This document shows, in pieces, positions 7,624 to 15,874 of a stretch of DNA of 64,000 nucleotides (positions are counted from its first letter, which is position 1; every line of letters begins with the position of its first letter). A program made the position numbers and the translations under genes. The notes beneath the pieces are model-generated. The model saw only the letters and a program-made list of their open reading frames with translations. It did not search any database and was not told where the DNA came from. Origin of the DNA: Nitrosarchaeum sp. (GTDB lineage: Archaea; Thermoproteota; Nitrososphaeria; Nitrososphaerales; Nitrosopumilaceae); the NCBI GenBank assembly GCA_025699025.1, contig JAILWJ010000001.1, positions 568,391 to 632,390 on the forward strand. Direction: 5' to 3'.

Positions 7624-8187
7624 ATGAAAAAGGTAATTTTTCTGATTTTTGGAATCATACTATTTGGAACAATGCAGTTTGTGCTAGCCCAATCGACGGA
7701 AAAAGAACTCCAAATGGAGTTGGTGGTGTCAGACGAGGAGAAGATTATTTTATTTGCAGGATTTGCAATTGCCGTAATAGCAGTTTTTCTGTTTCTTGCA
7801 AGAGACATAATTCTCAGGAAAAAAACAAAGTATGATTCAGAGCAGCTAGAGTCAAAAAAAGACAAAACCTATGAAAAATATCATTCAGACTGGTCAGATG
7901 ACTACGAGGAGCTTGGAAAAAGAAAGAACACAAAGGAAGACAAGGAGTTCAGAGAAGCAATTGAGAACTCAACACTGCCAGATTATTACAAGGTTTTAGA
8001 AGTGTCCCAGGACGCAACACAGGAGGAGATCAAAAGCCAGTATAGAAAACTAGCAAAGAAACTACATCCAGACAAAACAAAAAATAAAGAAACAGAAGAG
8101 ATGATGAGAGAGATAAACAAAGCATATGAAATACTGTCAGACAGCGAGTTGAGAGAAAAGTACAACAAATACTTTAGTGCTACTTGA
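7624..8187 (+). CDS. Membrane-anchored J-domain protein
   Basis: A 187-residue protein with an N-terminal signal-like hydrophobic stretch (residues 3-22, ending VLAQS), a second membrane segment (about 41-58) and a C-terminal J domain (about 119-184). The J domain keeps the HPD tripeptide at 148-150 (KLHPDKT) needed to stimulate Hsp70 ATPase, followed by INKAYEILSD. There is no Gly/Phe or zinc-finger region, so it is a type III J protein. It would recruit DnaK to the membrane; no dnaK is in this window. The first hydrophobic segment may be a cleaved signal peptide. Confidence 0.85.
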   Translation: MKKVIFLIFGIILFGTMQFVLAQSTEKELQMELVVSDEEKIILFAGFAIAVIAVFLFLARDIILRKKTKYDSEQLESKKDKTYEKYHSDWSDDYEELGKRKNTKEDKEFREAIENSTLPDYYKVLEVSQDATQEEIKSQYRKLAKKLHPDKTKNKETEEMMREINKAYEILSDSELREKYNKYFSAT

Positions 8188-8575
8188 TGTCAATCAAGAT
8201 CATGTTTAGTTCGATCTTTGATGAAGTCTGCATGCTGTTGGTAAGATTTGTAAACAAGGAAATGTCCTTCGGCATCCCATCAATTTCCAATTGCGTGTCA
8301 ATTCGGATTTCTCCAAAATCAGTATTGGGTCCCAACATCGTTTTGGACAAAAAAGGCACGATTGATAAATCATGAACCACACCTCTTACTTTGTATTCAA
8401 ACTTGTCTGAGAAATACACTCCGCCCCGGGTAGTTGGAGAATTAACAGGGGTGGGCAGATGGGACACGGTGACATCATCAATATCATACTTTCTGTTGTT
8501 AAGATGAATCGTGCATTTCAAAGGCTGTTTTTGAGCAGATAGAAAAGATTTCAACAAGCTCAGATCCAGAGACAT
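8180..8575 (-). CDS. Hypothetical protein, 131 residues
   Basis: Started at the ATG ending at 8575 (MSLDLSLLKSF); a longer frame to 8638 adds a hydrophobic stretch but would run into the neighbouring divergent coding region. The body is beta-rich with CTIHLNNRKYDIDDVTV, EYKVRGVVHDLSIVPF and FGEIRIDTQLEIDG, resembling a compact beta barrel. It overlaps the end of the J-domain gene by 8 bp, tail to tail. I do not recognise the family. Confidence 0.5.
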   Translation of the reverse strand: MSLDLSLLKSFLSAQKQPLKCTIHLNNRKYDIDDVTVSHLPTPVNSPTTRGGVYFSDKFEYKVRGVVHDLSIVPFLSKTMLGPNTDFGEIRIDTQLEIDGMPKDISLFTNLTNSMQTSSKIELNMILIDIK

Positions 8576-8712
8576 CAAGAAAACAAAAAATACAATTCTA
8601 TTGAATCTTTCTAAATTTGAAAAAACGGTCCCAGTCACTCACATTTCAGATCAACTTTAAAAACAGGAATATCTCTTTTGAAATATTGCAGGAATTTGCC
8701 ACTCCGCTTAAC

Positions 8713-10011
8713 ATGAAAAACGAGATTCTCAGCCTTATTGCAGAGAGTGGATTTGCCGAAGATTGTTTTGTCGAGATGCTAAATTATACAATCGAGTTGT
8801 TTGAGACGCAAGGCCTGGGGGCAGACTACTATGGATACCACAACATCAACCACGAGTTAGAAGTAACATACATTGCGCTCTTGTCTGCAAACTTGAACAA
8901 TGATGTCTTGAACAAGTTCTCATTGGAGGATTTGAAGTATCTGTATACTGCAGCGCTGTTTCATGATTTTGATCCTCAGAAAAGCGTTGACAAACCACAT
9001 GAAGACAGCGTCTTGAAATTCATTTCAATGGATAAGAAGCTGCGAGACCTAATAGAACAAGCAGGCTTGGATTTGGAGATCATCAAGGTATTGATCCTGC
9101 GAACAACATATCCATGGAGTGGACAGCTAAAGGAAAACGCCGAAAGACAAATCAAAGAATGCTTTAGAAAATCAGAAACAGCAAAAGACAATCAACTGTA
9201 CCAAGAGCACGTGATGAGGTTAGGATGGTATCTATCTGTAGTGGATCGAATCAGCGGTTATGCGTTAGGCGATTTTTCAAAAGCAATGGAGATGGCAAAG
9301 ATGAACGCGCATGCATTAGCATGGAGACCATCGCTGATTGTCAGAAGCTCTGTAGCATATTTTGAGGAGCTGTTAAACAAAGAGACAGACATGTGCAGAA
9401 CCGTTTTAAAATCACTTCCAAAGCACATGCGGAGGAATTTCTTTGACACCGTACTTTCGTTTATGGGCATCAGGCAGCAAGAAATTGCAATACAAGCAAA
9501 TTATTCATATGAAAACTTGAAGCTTGTTCCAACCATAGAAAAAATGTCGACGCGTGAAGACCCGCAATTTATCAAGTCATTGTATTCAATATTTTTAGAG
9601 TTACCAACGCCACTTCAGTTCAACAAAGACAAGTTTGAAGAATCCCTCAGAGACCAAAACGTCATTCTGAATACACTCAGAGTAAATGATTGTAATGGAG
9701 AGATTGTAGGATTTGCCAAGGGAGGGCCGCTGGAATCATATCGTCTAAGACCAGAAATAAGAGATGAGAATTACGGATTATACAACACGATATTTCTTGA
9801 GCCACTAGCCCTCAAAATGGGGTATTGGGGATTAAAAGGAGGCAGCGAAATGAGACACATGTTCATTATGCAGGCCCACTCAAAAAAATACAAGCACCTG
9901 ACTAGTTTTGCCTTGAGAGACGTCATACGAGCCAGAGTCAGCAAGGAAAATGCAGAGTTTGTAACAATGTTTGACCCCGAACGCTGGGATTACTACAGAA
10001 TTAAAATTTAG
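8713..10011 (+). CDS. HD-domain protein with GNAT-like C-terminal region
   Basis: A 432-residue protein from ATG 8713 (32 residues shorter than the longest frame). The N-terminal half resembles an HD phosphohydrolase: H43 and H47 (GYHNINHELEVT), H84-D85 (LFHDFDP) and a later Asp (SVVDRISGYALGD) could bind metals, as in 3',5'-cyclic nucleotide phosphodiesterases. The C-terminal 130 residues (DCNGEIVGFAKGGPLE, NYGLYNTIFLEPLAL, FALRDVIRARVSKENAEFV) look like a GNAT acyltransferase fold, with a strand, a P-loop-like turn and a final helix. The fusion and the function are inferred; substrate unknown. Confidence 0.6.
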   Translation: MKNEILSLIAESGFAEDCFVEMLNYTIELFETQGLGADYYGYHNINHELEVTYIALLSANLNNDVLNKFSLEDLKYLYTAALFHDFDPQKSVDKPHEDSVLKFISMDKKLRDLIEQAGLDLEIIKVLILRTTYPWSGQLKENAERQIKECFRKSETAKDNQLYQEHVMRLGWYLSVVDRISGYALGDFSKAMEMAKMNAHALAWRPSLIVRSSVAYFEELLNKETDMCRTVLKSLPKHMRRNFFDTVLSFMGIRQQEIAIQANYSYENLKLVPTIEKMSTREDPQFIKSLYSIFLELPTPLQFNKDKFEESLRDQNVILNTLRVNDCNGEIVGFAKGGPLESYRLRPEIRDENYGLYNTIFLEPLALKMGYWGLKGGSEMRHMFIMQAHSKKYKHLTSFALRDVIRARVSKENAEFVTMFDPERWDYYRIKI

Positions 10012-10157
10012 AAATATCTCAAAATGTGGCTAGCCACCAACAAGCAATTTTGAGTTGAACTCTCAAAACACGTGTTCGCAAAATGAAGAAAAGATTTGAC
10101 CAAAATCAACAGGAACATAATGCAGAAACGCTTTATTAACAAAAAATTTCAAGTCAG

Positions 10158-10595
10158 ATGATGAAAGTTCTTGCAGCATTGCCAATTCTAATTATTTTGA
10201 GCATGGCTGCAAGTCCCAGTTTTGGAATATCGTCATTAGACAAGGTAATGGTTAGCGAATCAGGATTGGTAAACAGAAGCGGCAATCCAATCGGGACAAA
10301 TGTCAACATAAACCAACAAGTGCTGGTCTCATCAAAGATCACAAACACGCAAGATGTAAACCAGGATTTCATCTACATTGTACAGATAAAAAACGAATAT
10401 GATGTCGTAATAAAAATAGGATGGATTACAGGTACGCTGACAAAGTTCCAAAACTTTGTACCGGCAGTATCATGGGAACCAACAACGCAGGGAACATTCA
10501 CAGTAGAAATCTATGTTTGGGATGGACTCAATCAACAGAAACATAACTATGAAGCACTTGCAAAGATGATTGAATTTTCAGTCATAGCAAGCTAA
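10158..10595 (+). CDS. Secreted protein with signal peptide, 145 residues
   Basis: A signal peptide is clear: MMKVL, then a hydrophobic core and a SFGIS cleavage site at about residue 22. The mature part (about 120 residues) is beta-rich with NINQQVLVSSKITNTQDVNQDF, QIKNEYDVV and a WEPTTQGTFTVEIYVWDG stretch, matching an Ig-like or cohesin-like beta-sandwich found repeatedly in thaumarchaeal surface proteins. There is no membrane anchor or sorting motif, so it may be periplasmic or secreted. Confidence 0.75.
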   Translation: MMKVLAALPILIILSMAASPSFGISSLDKVMVSESGLVNRSGNPIGTNVNINQQVLVSSKITNTQDVNQDFIYIVQIKNEYDVVIKIGWITGTLTKFQNFVPAVSWEPTTQGTFTVEIYVWDGLNQQKHNYEALAKMIEFSVIAS

Positions 10596-10735
10596 ATAGA
10601 TCATCTTGACAATACAATTCCGTCTAAAAGATCAAAGTGTTGAAAGAAAATTTAGAAAATGATCAAAAACGCAAGGGTCACGCATGCAAAAATATGTTTG
10701 TCCTTGTCAAATATAAGATCGGCGTTTGCCTCATA

Positions 10736-10751
10736 GTTAAAAAAGTTTAAC
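10736..10751. promoter_or_regulatory. Perfect inverted repeat upstream of a small zinc-protein gene
   Basis: GTTAAA and TTTAAC flank an AAAG spacer, forming a 16-bp dyad ending 37 bp before the ATG at 10789. Its position between the secreted-protein gene and the small zinc-protein gene suits an operator or a TATA-overlapping regulator site. It could be chance in AT-rich DNA. Confidence 0.3.
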
Positions 10752-10788
10752 AAGTCTTCGCTAATAGAACCTTGAGCCTAAATGTATC

Positions 10789-10932
10789 ATGACAATAGGA
10801 TATTGTGTTAAGTGCCGAGACAAAAGAGACATCCAAGGCGCAAAACCATACACCATGAAGAATGGAAAACCTGCACTAAAAGGCACATGCCCAGCATGCA
10901 GCACAGCCATTTTCAGAATAGGCAGAGGCTAG
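10789..10932 (+). CDS. DUF5679-like zinc-ribbon micro-protein, 47 residues
   Basis: A 47-residue frame from ATG 10789 with two CxxC knuckles: C6/C9 (GYCVKCRD) and C34/C37 (GTCPACST), separated by KPYTMKNGKPALKG. This is the DUF5679 pattern, found alone or fused to other domains in bacteria and archaea; it is a rubredoxin-like zinc ribbon. It ends 6 bp before the end of the convergent gene. Confidence 0.75.
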   Translation: MTIGYCVKCRDKRDIQGAKPYTMKNGKPALKGTCPACSTAIFRIGRG

Positions 10933-10938
10933 AGAAAT

Positions 10939-11190
10939 CTAGTATTGCCATTCATCTGTGATGCCATTCCATAGCGAACGCAGTGCAGATGGATCTTTTT
11001 CTATTTCTTGAACAATTCTGTTTTGCAATGCAAAAAAGAAATTCTCCAGTGCATCCACCCCACCATCAAGAAACAACTCCCTTCCAATTTCAGTTATTCT
11101 ATTCTTTTTCTCGTTTACCTCAGATGAATCAGGGTTTTGTAAACAAAAGGTCATCAAGTCCATCAATTCCTCTTCCAGCATGAAATCCAT
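10939..11190 (-). CDS. Hypothetical helical protein, 83 residues
   Basis: Started at the ATG ending at 11190 (MDFMLEEELMDLM), the longer frame to 11241 adding only a poorly supported extension. The protein is mostly helical and acidic (FFFALQNRIVQEIEKDPSALRS) and ends SLWNGITDEWQY. No motif is recognised. It follows the 11248-11625 gene on the same strand by 57 bp, so the two may be one transcript. Confidence 0.45.
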   Translation of the reverse strand: MDFMLEEELMDLMTFCLQNPDSSEVNEKKNRITEIGRELFLDGGVDALENFFFALQNRIVQEIEKDPSALRSLWNGITDEWQY

Positions 11191-11247
11191 TAAAAATAAA
11201 AATCCGTTTGGGAGATAACTACTTTGCTTTAAAAAATACAAGAAAGG

Positions 11248-11625
11248 TTATCTCAGCCTTCGATATATTTCCTTGAACTCTATTGATAGATTATATGCGA
11301 TGTTTAAGAAATGAGCCAACTGGTTCATCGATGTTTTATCACGGGAAAGCTGTCTTAAGATAGTCAAGGCTTTTTGCGGAGAGCTCTTTTGCAGAGGAGA
11401 TTTACCAGACCAGGTCTTGAATGATTCCTCCACATCAAGGCAGAAATTCAAAATAAATTGCTCCCAGTGAGCCATAGATGACATCACATTGGGGTTTGGA
11501 AGCAACACCAATGCCAGTTCACGAAATTCATTGCGTCTGTCCACCAATAGCATGTCAAGTGCCTGTTTTACTTTCTCTTCCTGATACGTGCCATTGTTAA
11601 GCATGTACAATCCAGCGATACTCAT
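11248..11625 (-). CDS. Hypothetical helical protein, 125 residues
   Basis: A 125-residue soluble helical protein (VKQALDMLLVDRRNEFRELALV and TILRQLSRDKTSMNQLAHF). It has no signal peptide or cysteine motif. The ATG ending at 11625 lies only 17 bp from the start of the divergent frameshifted zinc ORF, so promoter space is very tight. No family recognised. Confidence 0.5.
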   Translation of the reverse strand: MSIAGLYMLNNGTYQEEKVKQALDMLLVDRRNEFRELALVLLPNPNVMSSMAHWEQFILNFCLDVEESFKTWSGKSPLQKSSPQKALTILRQLSRDKTSMNQLAHFLNIAYNLSIEFKEIYRRLR

Positions 11626-11642
11626 ACGGTAATATTCTCAGA

Positions 11643-11769
11643 ATGGAAGATAAAACAACCTGTCAAACATGTAAAAAATTGTTTGAAAATTTTGGCAAAA
11701 ATGGACAAATGTAACACATGTAGCAACAATACAGCAGACTATGGGATAACAAGAGCACTAGTCAGATAG
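11643..11769 (+). pseudogene. Zinc-ribbon micro-ORF interrupted by a frame change at an A tract
   Basis: Frame 1 from ATG 11643 encodes MEDKTTCQTCKKLFENFGK and stops at 11714 soon after the A5 run around 11697-11701. Another frame from ATG 11701 encodes MDKCNTCSNNTADYGITRALVR and ends at 11769. One base fewer in the A run would join them into a 41-residue protein with two CxxC knuckles (TCQTCKK and CNTCSN). I read it as a frameshifted gene, a sequencing error, or possibly two tiny ORFs or slippage. The tail overlaps the end of the superoxide dismutase gene by 12 bp. Confidence 0.4.
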
Positions 11770-12381
11770 TTCTGAAAAACGATTGCCAACATACTCCCAG
11801 TTTACCACATTCCACCAAGCATCAATGTAATCAGATCTTCTGTTTTGGTACTTTAGATAGTATGCATGTTCCCAAACATCCAGCCCAAGTAAAGGGATTT
11901 TTCTCATGGTCCACGGGCTGTCTTGGTTTGTAGTGGTGATGATTTCAATTTTGTTGTATGTGGGATTGAAGACCAACCAACACCAACCGCTTCCTTGAAT
12001 TGACAGGGAGAGATTTGAGAAAATTCTCTTAAACGAATCAAAGCTGTCAAAATAAACATCAATTGCATCGGCCAGTCTGCCACCTGGCTTTTTGTCACTG
12101 TCTGGAGACATGACCTCCCAAAATAATTTATGGTTTTCAAAACCGCCGCCAAAAAAGTTTACAGCGTTTCTGGCAGATTCCGGAATGATGTTAAGATCAG
12201 ACAATATGGATGAAATGTATTGCGGATGTGATTTTCCTCCAATTTGTTCAAGGGTGTTGTTTAACCCATCAACGTATGCCTGATGATGTTTTTGGTGATG
12301 TATCTGCAAAGTGTCCTTGTCGACAAATGGTTCTAGCTCATCATACGCATAGGGTAGCCGTGGCAACAAATAATGTACCAT
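11758..12381 (-). CDS. sod: Iron/manganese superoxide dismutase
   Basis: A 207-residue Fe/Mn superoxide dismutase from the ATG ending at 12381; the upstream frame to 12456 adds 25 unlikely residues. Metal ligands are visible: His in IHHQKHHQAYVD (near residue 28), His in ENHKLFWEVMSP, and Asp plus His in LDVWEHAYYLKYQN. The GSGWCWLVF and IQGSGW segments and FGGGFENH are family hallmarks. The enzyme dismutes superoxide to oxygen and hydrogen peroxide, of obvious use to an aerobic ammonia oxidiser. No signal peptide is seen, so it is cytoplasmic. Confidence 0.95.
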   Translation of the reverse strand: MVHYLLPRLPYAYDELEPFVDKDTLQIHHQKHHQAYVDGLNNTLEQIGGKSHPQYISSILSDLNIIPESARNAVNFFGGGFENHKLFWEVMSPDSDKKPGGRLADAIDVYFDSFDSFKRIFSNLSLSIQGSGWCWLVFNPTYNKIEIITTTNQDSPWTMRKIPLLGLDVWEHAYYLKYQNRRSDYIDAWWNVVNWEYVGNRFSELSD

Positions 12382-12504
12382 GTCACACCAAACCTTTCTC
12401 CTCATATATTTTTCAAGCAAAAACGAATCAGTCTTTTGACAGATATAAAAAAACACACATCAAAAAGCGGAAAAGATGATAACTAATCACAGAGTAGCCA
12501 CATC

Positions 12505-13125
12505 ATGATAAAACTAGGGTTTGTCGATTTAGAAATTCTGCATTTGGGGATTAAGGGCAACGGCACTTTTAATGAGAGAGACATTGAAAATTCAAATCTA
12601 AAGCGACTAGGAGTTGGCAGGATTTTGGATGCCCTAGCATCACTCAAAGACAGAAAGTTAATCGAGCTAAACAAGGACGGGTTTTTTAGAATTACAGATC
12701 TGGCCAGATGTTTTCTGTGGGATGAGAAAATTCCACTGCGGGTAAGAATTTTGAGGACACTGGAGATTAAATCATTTAGCAGCGAGGAAATGTCTTACTT
12801 TTTAGAAAAGACAGAAAAGGAGATTCTTGACGAGATGGAAAATCTGAGAAAAAGCAATCTGGTCCTAATGTCGCCACAAAGAACCGAGTCAAAAATCATC
12901 AGAGTTTTTGAAATTCTGCCAGACGGGATTGAGAAATTAAAAAAAGTAGAGAAGGAAGGGTTTGAAAAAGAGAAAGAGGAGACATCCAAACCAGAAAATG
13001 ATATCGCATACATTCTAGAGCAGGTAATCAAAGACATCAATAGTCTGGAGATTCAGGAAGAAAAGAAACGTGAAATCATCTCAAAGATTCTAAGCATCAA
13101 AGAAAAGACAGGCTACTTTGAATGA
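12505..13125 (+). CDS. Winged-helix DNA-binding protein with coiled-coil tail
   Basis: A 206-residue protein with an N-terminal winged-helix region (about 20-70: GVGRILDALASLKDRKLIELNK) and a second helical region (SSEEMSYFLEKTEKEILDEM, with LPDGIEKLKKVEKEG). The C-terminal 50 residues are charged and helical (EEKKREIISKILSIKEKTGYFE). It may be a transcription regulator; thaumarchaea have many such proteins. The end overlaps the SNF2 gene's end by 13 bp, tail to tail. Confidence 0.6.
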   Translation: MIKLGFVDLEILHLGIKGNGTFNERDIENSNLKRLGVGRILDALASLKDRKLIELNKDGFFRITDLARCFLWDEKIPLRVRILRTLEIKSFSSEEMSYFLEKTEKEILDEMENLRKSNLVLMSPQRTESKIIRVFEILPDGIEKLKKVEKEGFEKEKEETSKPENDIAYILEQVIKDINSLEIQEEKKREIISKILSIKEKTGYFE

Positions 13126-14837
13126 ATCTTGTCATGAATTTGTGCTAAAATTAATTCAGCCTTGTCCTTATTCTCATAGGTGTCTGCAGTTTCATCCATG
13201 ATGGTGTCTATTTCATAGCTCTTGTCAACCAGAATATTTGCAACATGATCATCCAGAGTTCCATTTCCAATTAGATAGTATGCAAACACGGTATTCTTTT
13301 GTCCAATTCGGTGCAAACGATCTTCAGCTTGTCTGTGAATTGCAGGACTCCAGTCCAGTTCAGCAAATATTACATATTTTGCACGAGTGAGGTTGATTCC
13401 TACGTTGCCAGCACGAAGACCTGCAATCATAAGCTTGGATTCGCCTTTTTGGAATCTATCAATCTGATCCTGGCGCACATTATCAGACTGTCCTCCAATG
13501 ATGGACACGGGTGAGAATTCAGACAGGCTCTCATGAAGCAATTTGTGAATGACCTTGTGATGGCAAAATACAACTACACTTTCTTCAATTTCCATAATGT
13601 TCTTGACAAAGTTAATCACGTGAGGCAGTTTTGCTATTCCGGCAATCTGTCTCTCGCTTTGAATTGCTCTTTGATATGAGGCGGATTTGTCAAATGCGGT
13701 TTCAGCGTCTTTTTGCTCTTCTTCTAATTTCTTCCATATTTTTTCCAATTCTTCAAAATAATACTCTGTATCCGAATCAATCACTTCCTTGTAACGTACC
13801 TTGTCTTTGAGTTCTTTGAGCACGTCGGATTTCTTGCGTCTTAGCATGACGTGCTTTTGCAATTCGTTTCTAAGTGAAGCCCTCTTGTTTTCAAGAACTA
13901 TTGCCTTTCCTTTTTCATTAACATAGCAGAAATATTCACAGAACTCTTTGAAGCTTCCTAGCAAACCAGGTTTTAAAATATCAACAATGGGCCAGATTTC
14001 AGAGCCGCGATTGTAAATAGGAGTTCCAGACAAGCCAATACGATAAGATACCGAGGGCAATGCCGCTAGTTTTTTTACTGCCTTGTATTTTTGAGTGGTT
14101 TTTGATCTTAGGTTATGTACTTCGTCGCACACAATGGTTCGAATATTTAGTTTGGACAAATCTTTCATGCGTTTGTAGAGCAGCTCATAGTTGATTATGT
14201 AAAAGTCAGTTGCAGGAAGTTCCTGGGACTTTCCAGTTCTGATAATTGTAGATGTTGCAGATTCATTGTCTATCAATCTGCCATTTCTGCTTTTTTTCTT
14301 GACAAATTTGGAAATTTCCCGTTCCCAATTGTTCAGAGTGACCAATGGGGCAACCACAAGTACTGGAAATGTTTGTTTTTCTGTTGTTACATAGGACAGT
14401 GTTTGGACCGTTTTCCCGAGGCCCATCTCATCTGCAAGTAGTGCGTTTCCAGATGATTTTAAAAGAAAATCCAGTCCTTCTTTTTGAAAATTAAGTAGTT
14501 TTCCTCGAAATTGATCTCCCGGTTTTACCTTCTTGAGATGGTGTTTTACAGGAGGCAGCGTAGGTTTTGGAGTAAATGTCTTGATAATTTTTCTCTGCCA
14601 AGCGGATTTTGACAGAATTTCAAGAGGGTATCTGTCCATGATGAGCTTGATCTGTTTTACGCTCTCTTCGCTGTCAGGTATTATGACTTCGTTAATATTT
14701 TCACCATACCACGCCTCAGGAACCAATCTTGAAACCATGCTGACTGCACGTTCGCCAGTTACTTTCCAGCTCCATATTTTTGAATATTTGTCAAGAACAT
14801 ATTCTAAGGTTCCAAAGTTTTCCATGGATGTTGCCAT
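13113..14837 (-). CDS. SNF2-family helicase-like ATPase
   Basis: A 574-residue Swi2/Snf2 protein. Motifs: DEMGLGKT (Walker A, residues 136-143), VVAPLVTLNNW (motif Ia), DEVH (motif II, 238-241), LSGTP (motif III, 269-273), the RRKKSDVL bridge, IIGGQSD and the RAGNVGINLTRA and RQAEDRLHRIGQK motifs V-VI. The first 100 residues, rich in Trp and Lys, lack an obvious domain and may bind DNA. Such ATPases remodel protein-DNA or nucleic-acid complexes, the HARP/SMARCAL1 type anneals DNA. It lies next to a small Cys-rich ORF and a nuclease-like gene. The N-terminal part could give its specificity. Confidence 0.9.
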   Translation of the reverse strand: MATSMENFGTLEYVLDKYSKIWSWKVTGERAVSMVSRLVPEAWYGENINEVIIPDSEESVKQIKLIMDRYPLEILSKSAWQRKIIKTFTPKPTLPPVKHHLKKVKPGDQFRGKLLNFQKEGLDFLLKSSGNALLADEMGLGKTVQTLSYVTTEKQTFPVLVVAPLVTLNNWEREISKFVKKKSRNGRLIDNESATSTIIRTGKSQELPATDFYIINYELLYKRMKDLSKLNIRTIVCDEVHNLRSKTTQKYKAVKKLAALPSVSYRIGLSGTPIYNRGSEIWPIVDILKPGLLGSFKEFCEYFCYVNEKGKAIVLENKRASLRNELQKHVMLRRKKSDVLKELKDKVRYKEVIDSDTEYYFEELEKIWKKLEEEQKDAETAFDKSASYQRAIQSERQIAGIAKLPHVINFVKNIMEIEESVVVFCHHKVIHKLLHESLSEFSPVSIIGGQSDNVRQDQIDRFQKGESKLMIAGLRAGNVGINLTRAKYVIFAELDWSPAIHRQAEDRLHRIGQKNTVFAYYLIGNGTLDDHVANILVDKSYEIDTIMDETADTYENKDKAELILAQIHDKIHSK

Positions 14838-14980
14838 AAATTGTCGATAGAAAGTTTTTTTGCCTTATGAATCTTCATGTTTTGCTCGATCATGCAAGAA
14901 ATTGCTGAAAATTAATAATAGTTAAAATAGAACGACGGTATTATCTATAGACCCATTTCTGTTAGTAGGGATGGAATGAA

Positions 14981-15115
14981 TCAGTGAGCTTTGCCTACAG
15001 GATGAGGCTTGGTGTTCTCATCATGACAATCACAACTGCATAGATGAGTAGAATGGTTGTTTAGACAGTCAATACACTCATAGTGTTTTCTTGCCTCACA
15101 AGCGCCACAAATCAT
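14981..15115 (-). CDS. Cysteine/histidine-rich micro-protein, 44 residues
   Basis: A 44-residue frame from the ATG ending at 15115. It has C3, C6 (CGAC), C14, C17 (CIDC), C26, C28 and C30 (CSCDCHDEN) plus seven histidines. The CxxC, CxxC and CxCDCH pattern suggests zinc or other metal binding. It shares the CxCDCH tail with the ORF at 4090-4209, supporting that both are genes. It lies in the otherwise gene-free gap between the SNF2 and nuclease-like genes. Function unknown. Confidence 0.55.
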   Translation of the reverse strand: MICGACEARKHYECIDCLNNHSTHLCSCDCHDENTKPHPVGKAH

Positions 15116-15167
15116 CCTAAAAGTAGTACAAACTAGAAAGATTTGAATTTTGTCTATTTTTTAGCAG

Positions 15168-15827
15168 TTAATACTCAACTTCACTTCTTTGAAGTAGCTT
15201 CCCAGTCAGATCAACATATCCTTGGGGATCAAGCTCTTTTGCAAAATTCTTGTCGATGTTGATGAGGTAGATAGAATGAAGATGGGCGTTTAAAATATCG
15301 TCATAGTCTATTGGAGGGCTTTTGTAGTATCGATCACAGAGCGTTTGCACCTTCTTTATTTCAGACTCTTGTCGCGCATTTGGCGGCAAGAGAAAGAGCT
15401 TTGGCAGCGGAACCAACCCGATAACAGGGGTAGCTAATGAGAACTTTGAGCAGAATTTGCTATATCGGGCAATTTTACTCATGATTCTAGCAGCATAGTA
15501 GTCAATTGTATCCATAGCGTGATCAGGCGGAGTGAATCCAGTTTCAATCTCAATTATAGTATTGCCACCTCCTTTTTTTGCAAAAATGTCACAAACCAGA
15601 ATGTCTGAAACCTGTTTTTCGACTTCAACGGCATAACCGCGTGCAATGAGATTTGATGCGCATATCAATTCCAAGACAGAGTGGTTGATTTTTACCAAGT
15701 TTTTTTTATACATGTCAATTAGTTGTTGCCGGACGTAGTTTAGTTTAGGCAAATCTGCAGGCGAAAGACTTGCAGATAACCTATCTGTCACTTCATAAAC
15801 GTCATGACGGAATTTTTCTAAATCCAT
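15168..15827 (-). CDS. Putative nuclease-fold protein (PD-(D/E)xK-like), 219 residues
   Basis: A soluble protein of 219 residues. A restriction-endonuclease-like core is suggested by a helix LELICASNLIARGYAVEVEKQ, a strand with D75 and D80 (SDILVCDIF) and a strand with E93-x-E95 (IIEIETGF). The catalytic lysine of the canonical motif is replaced by Glu, so it may be inactive or a variant. Later helices (MSKIARYSKFCSKF) and a PLPKLFLLP segment are of unknown meaning. Proximity to a SNF2 ATPase suggests DNA work, but no direct link is shown. I am unsure of the fold. Confidence 0.5.
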   Translation of the reverse strand: MDLEKFRHDVYEVTDRLSASLSPADLPKLNYVRQQLIDMYKKNLVKINHSVLELICASNLIARGYAVEVEKQVSDILVCDIFAKKGGGNTIIEIETGFTPPDHAMDTIDYYAARIMSKIARYSKFCSKFSLATPVIGLVPLPKLFLLPPNARQESEIKKVQTLCDRYYKSPPIDYDDILNAHLHSIYLINIDKNFAKELDPQGYVDLTGKLLQRSEVEY

Positions 15828-15874
15828 GTGTACAAATAGAGAACAACACAGTGGTTTAAGAACATAAATGAGTG

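Noticed and set aside
13299-13514. A defence island around the SNF2 gene
   Set aside because: Only an ATPase and a possible nuclease are present; no restriction, methylase, reverse transcriptase or similar gene surrounds them.
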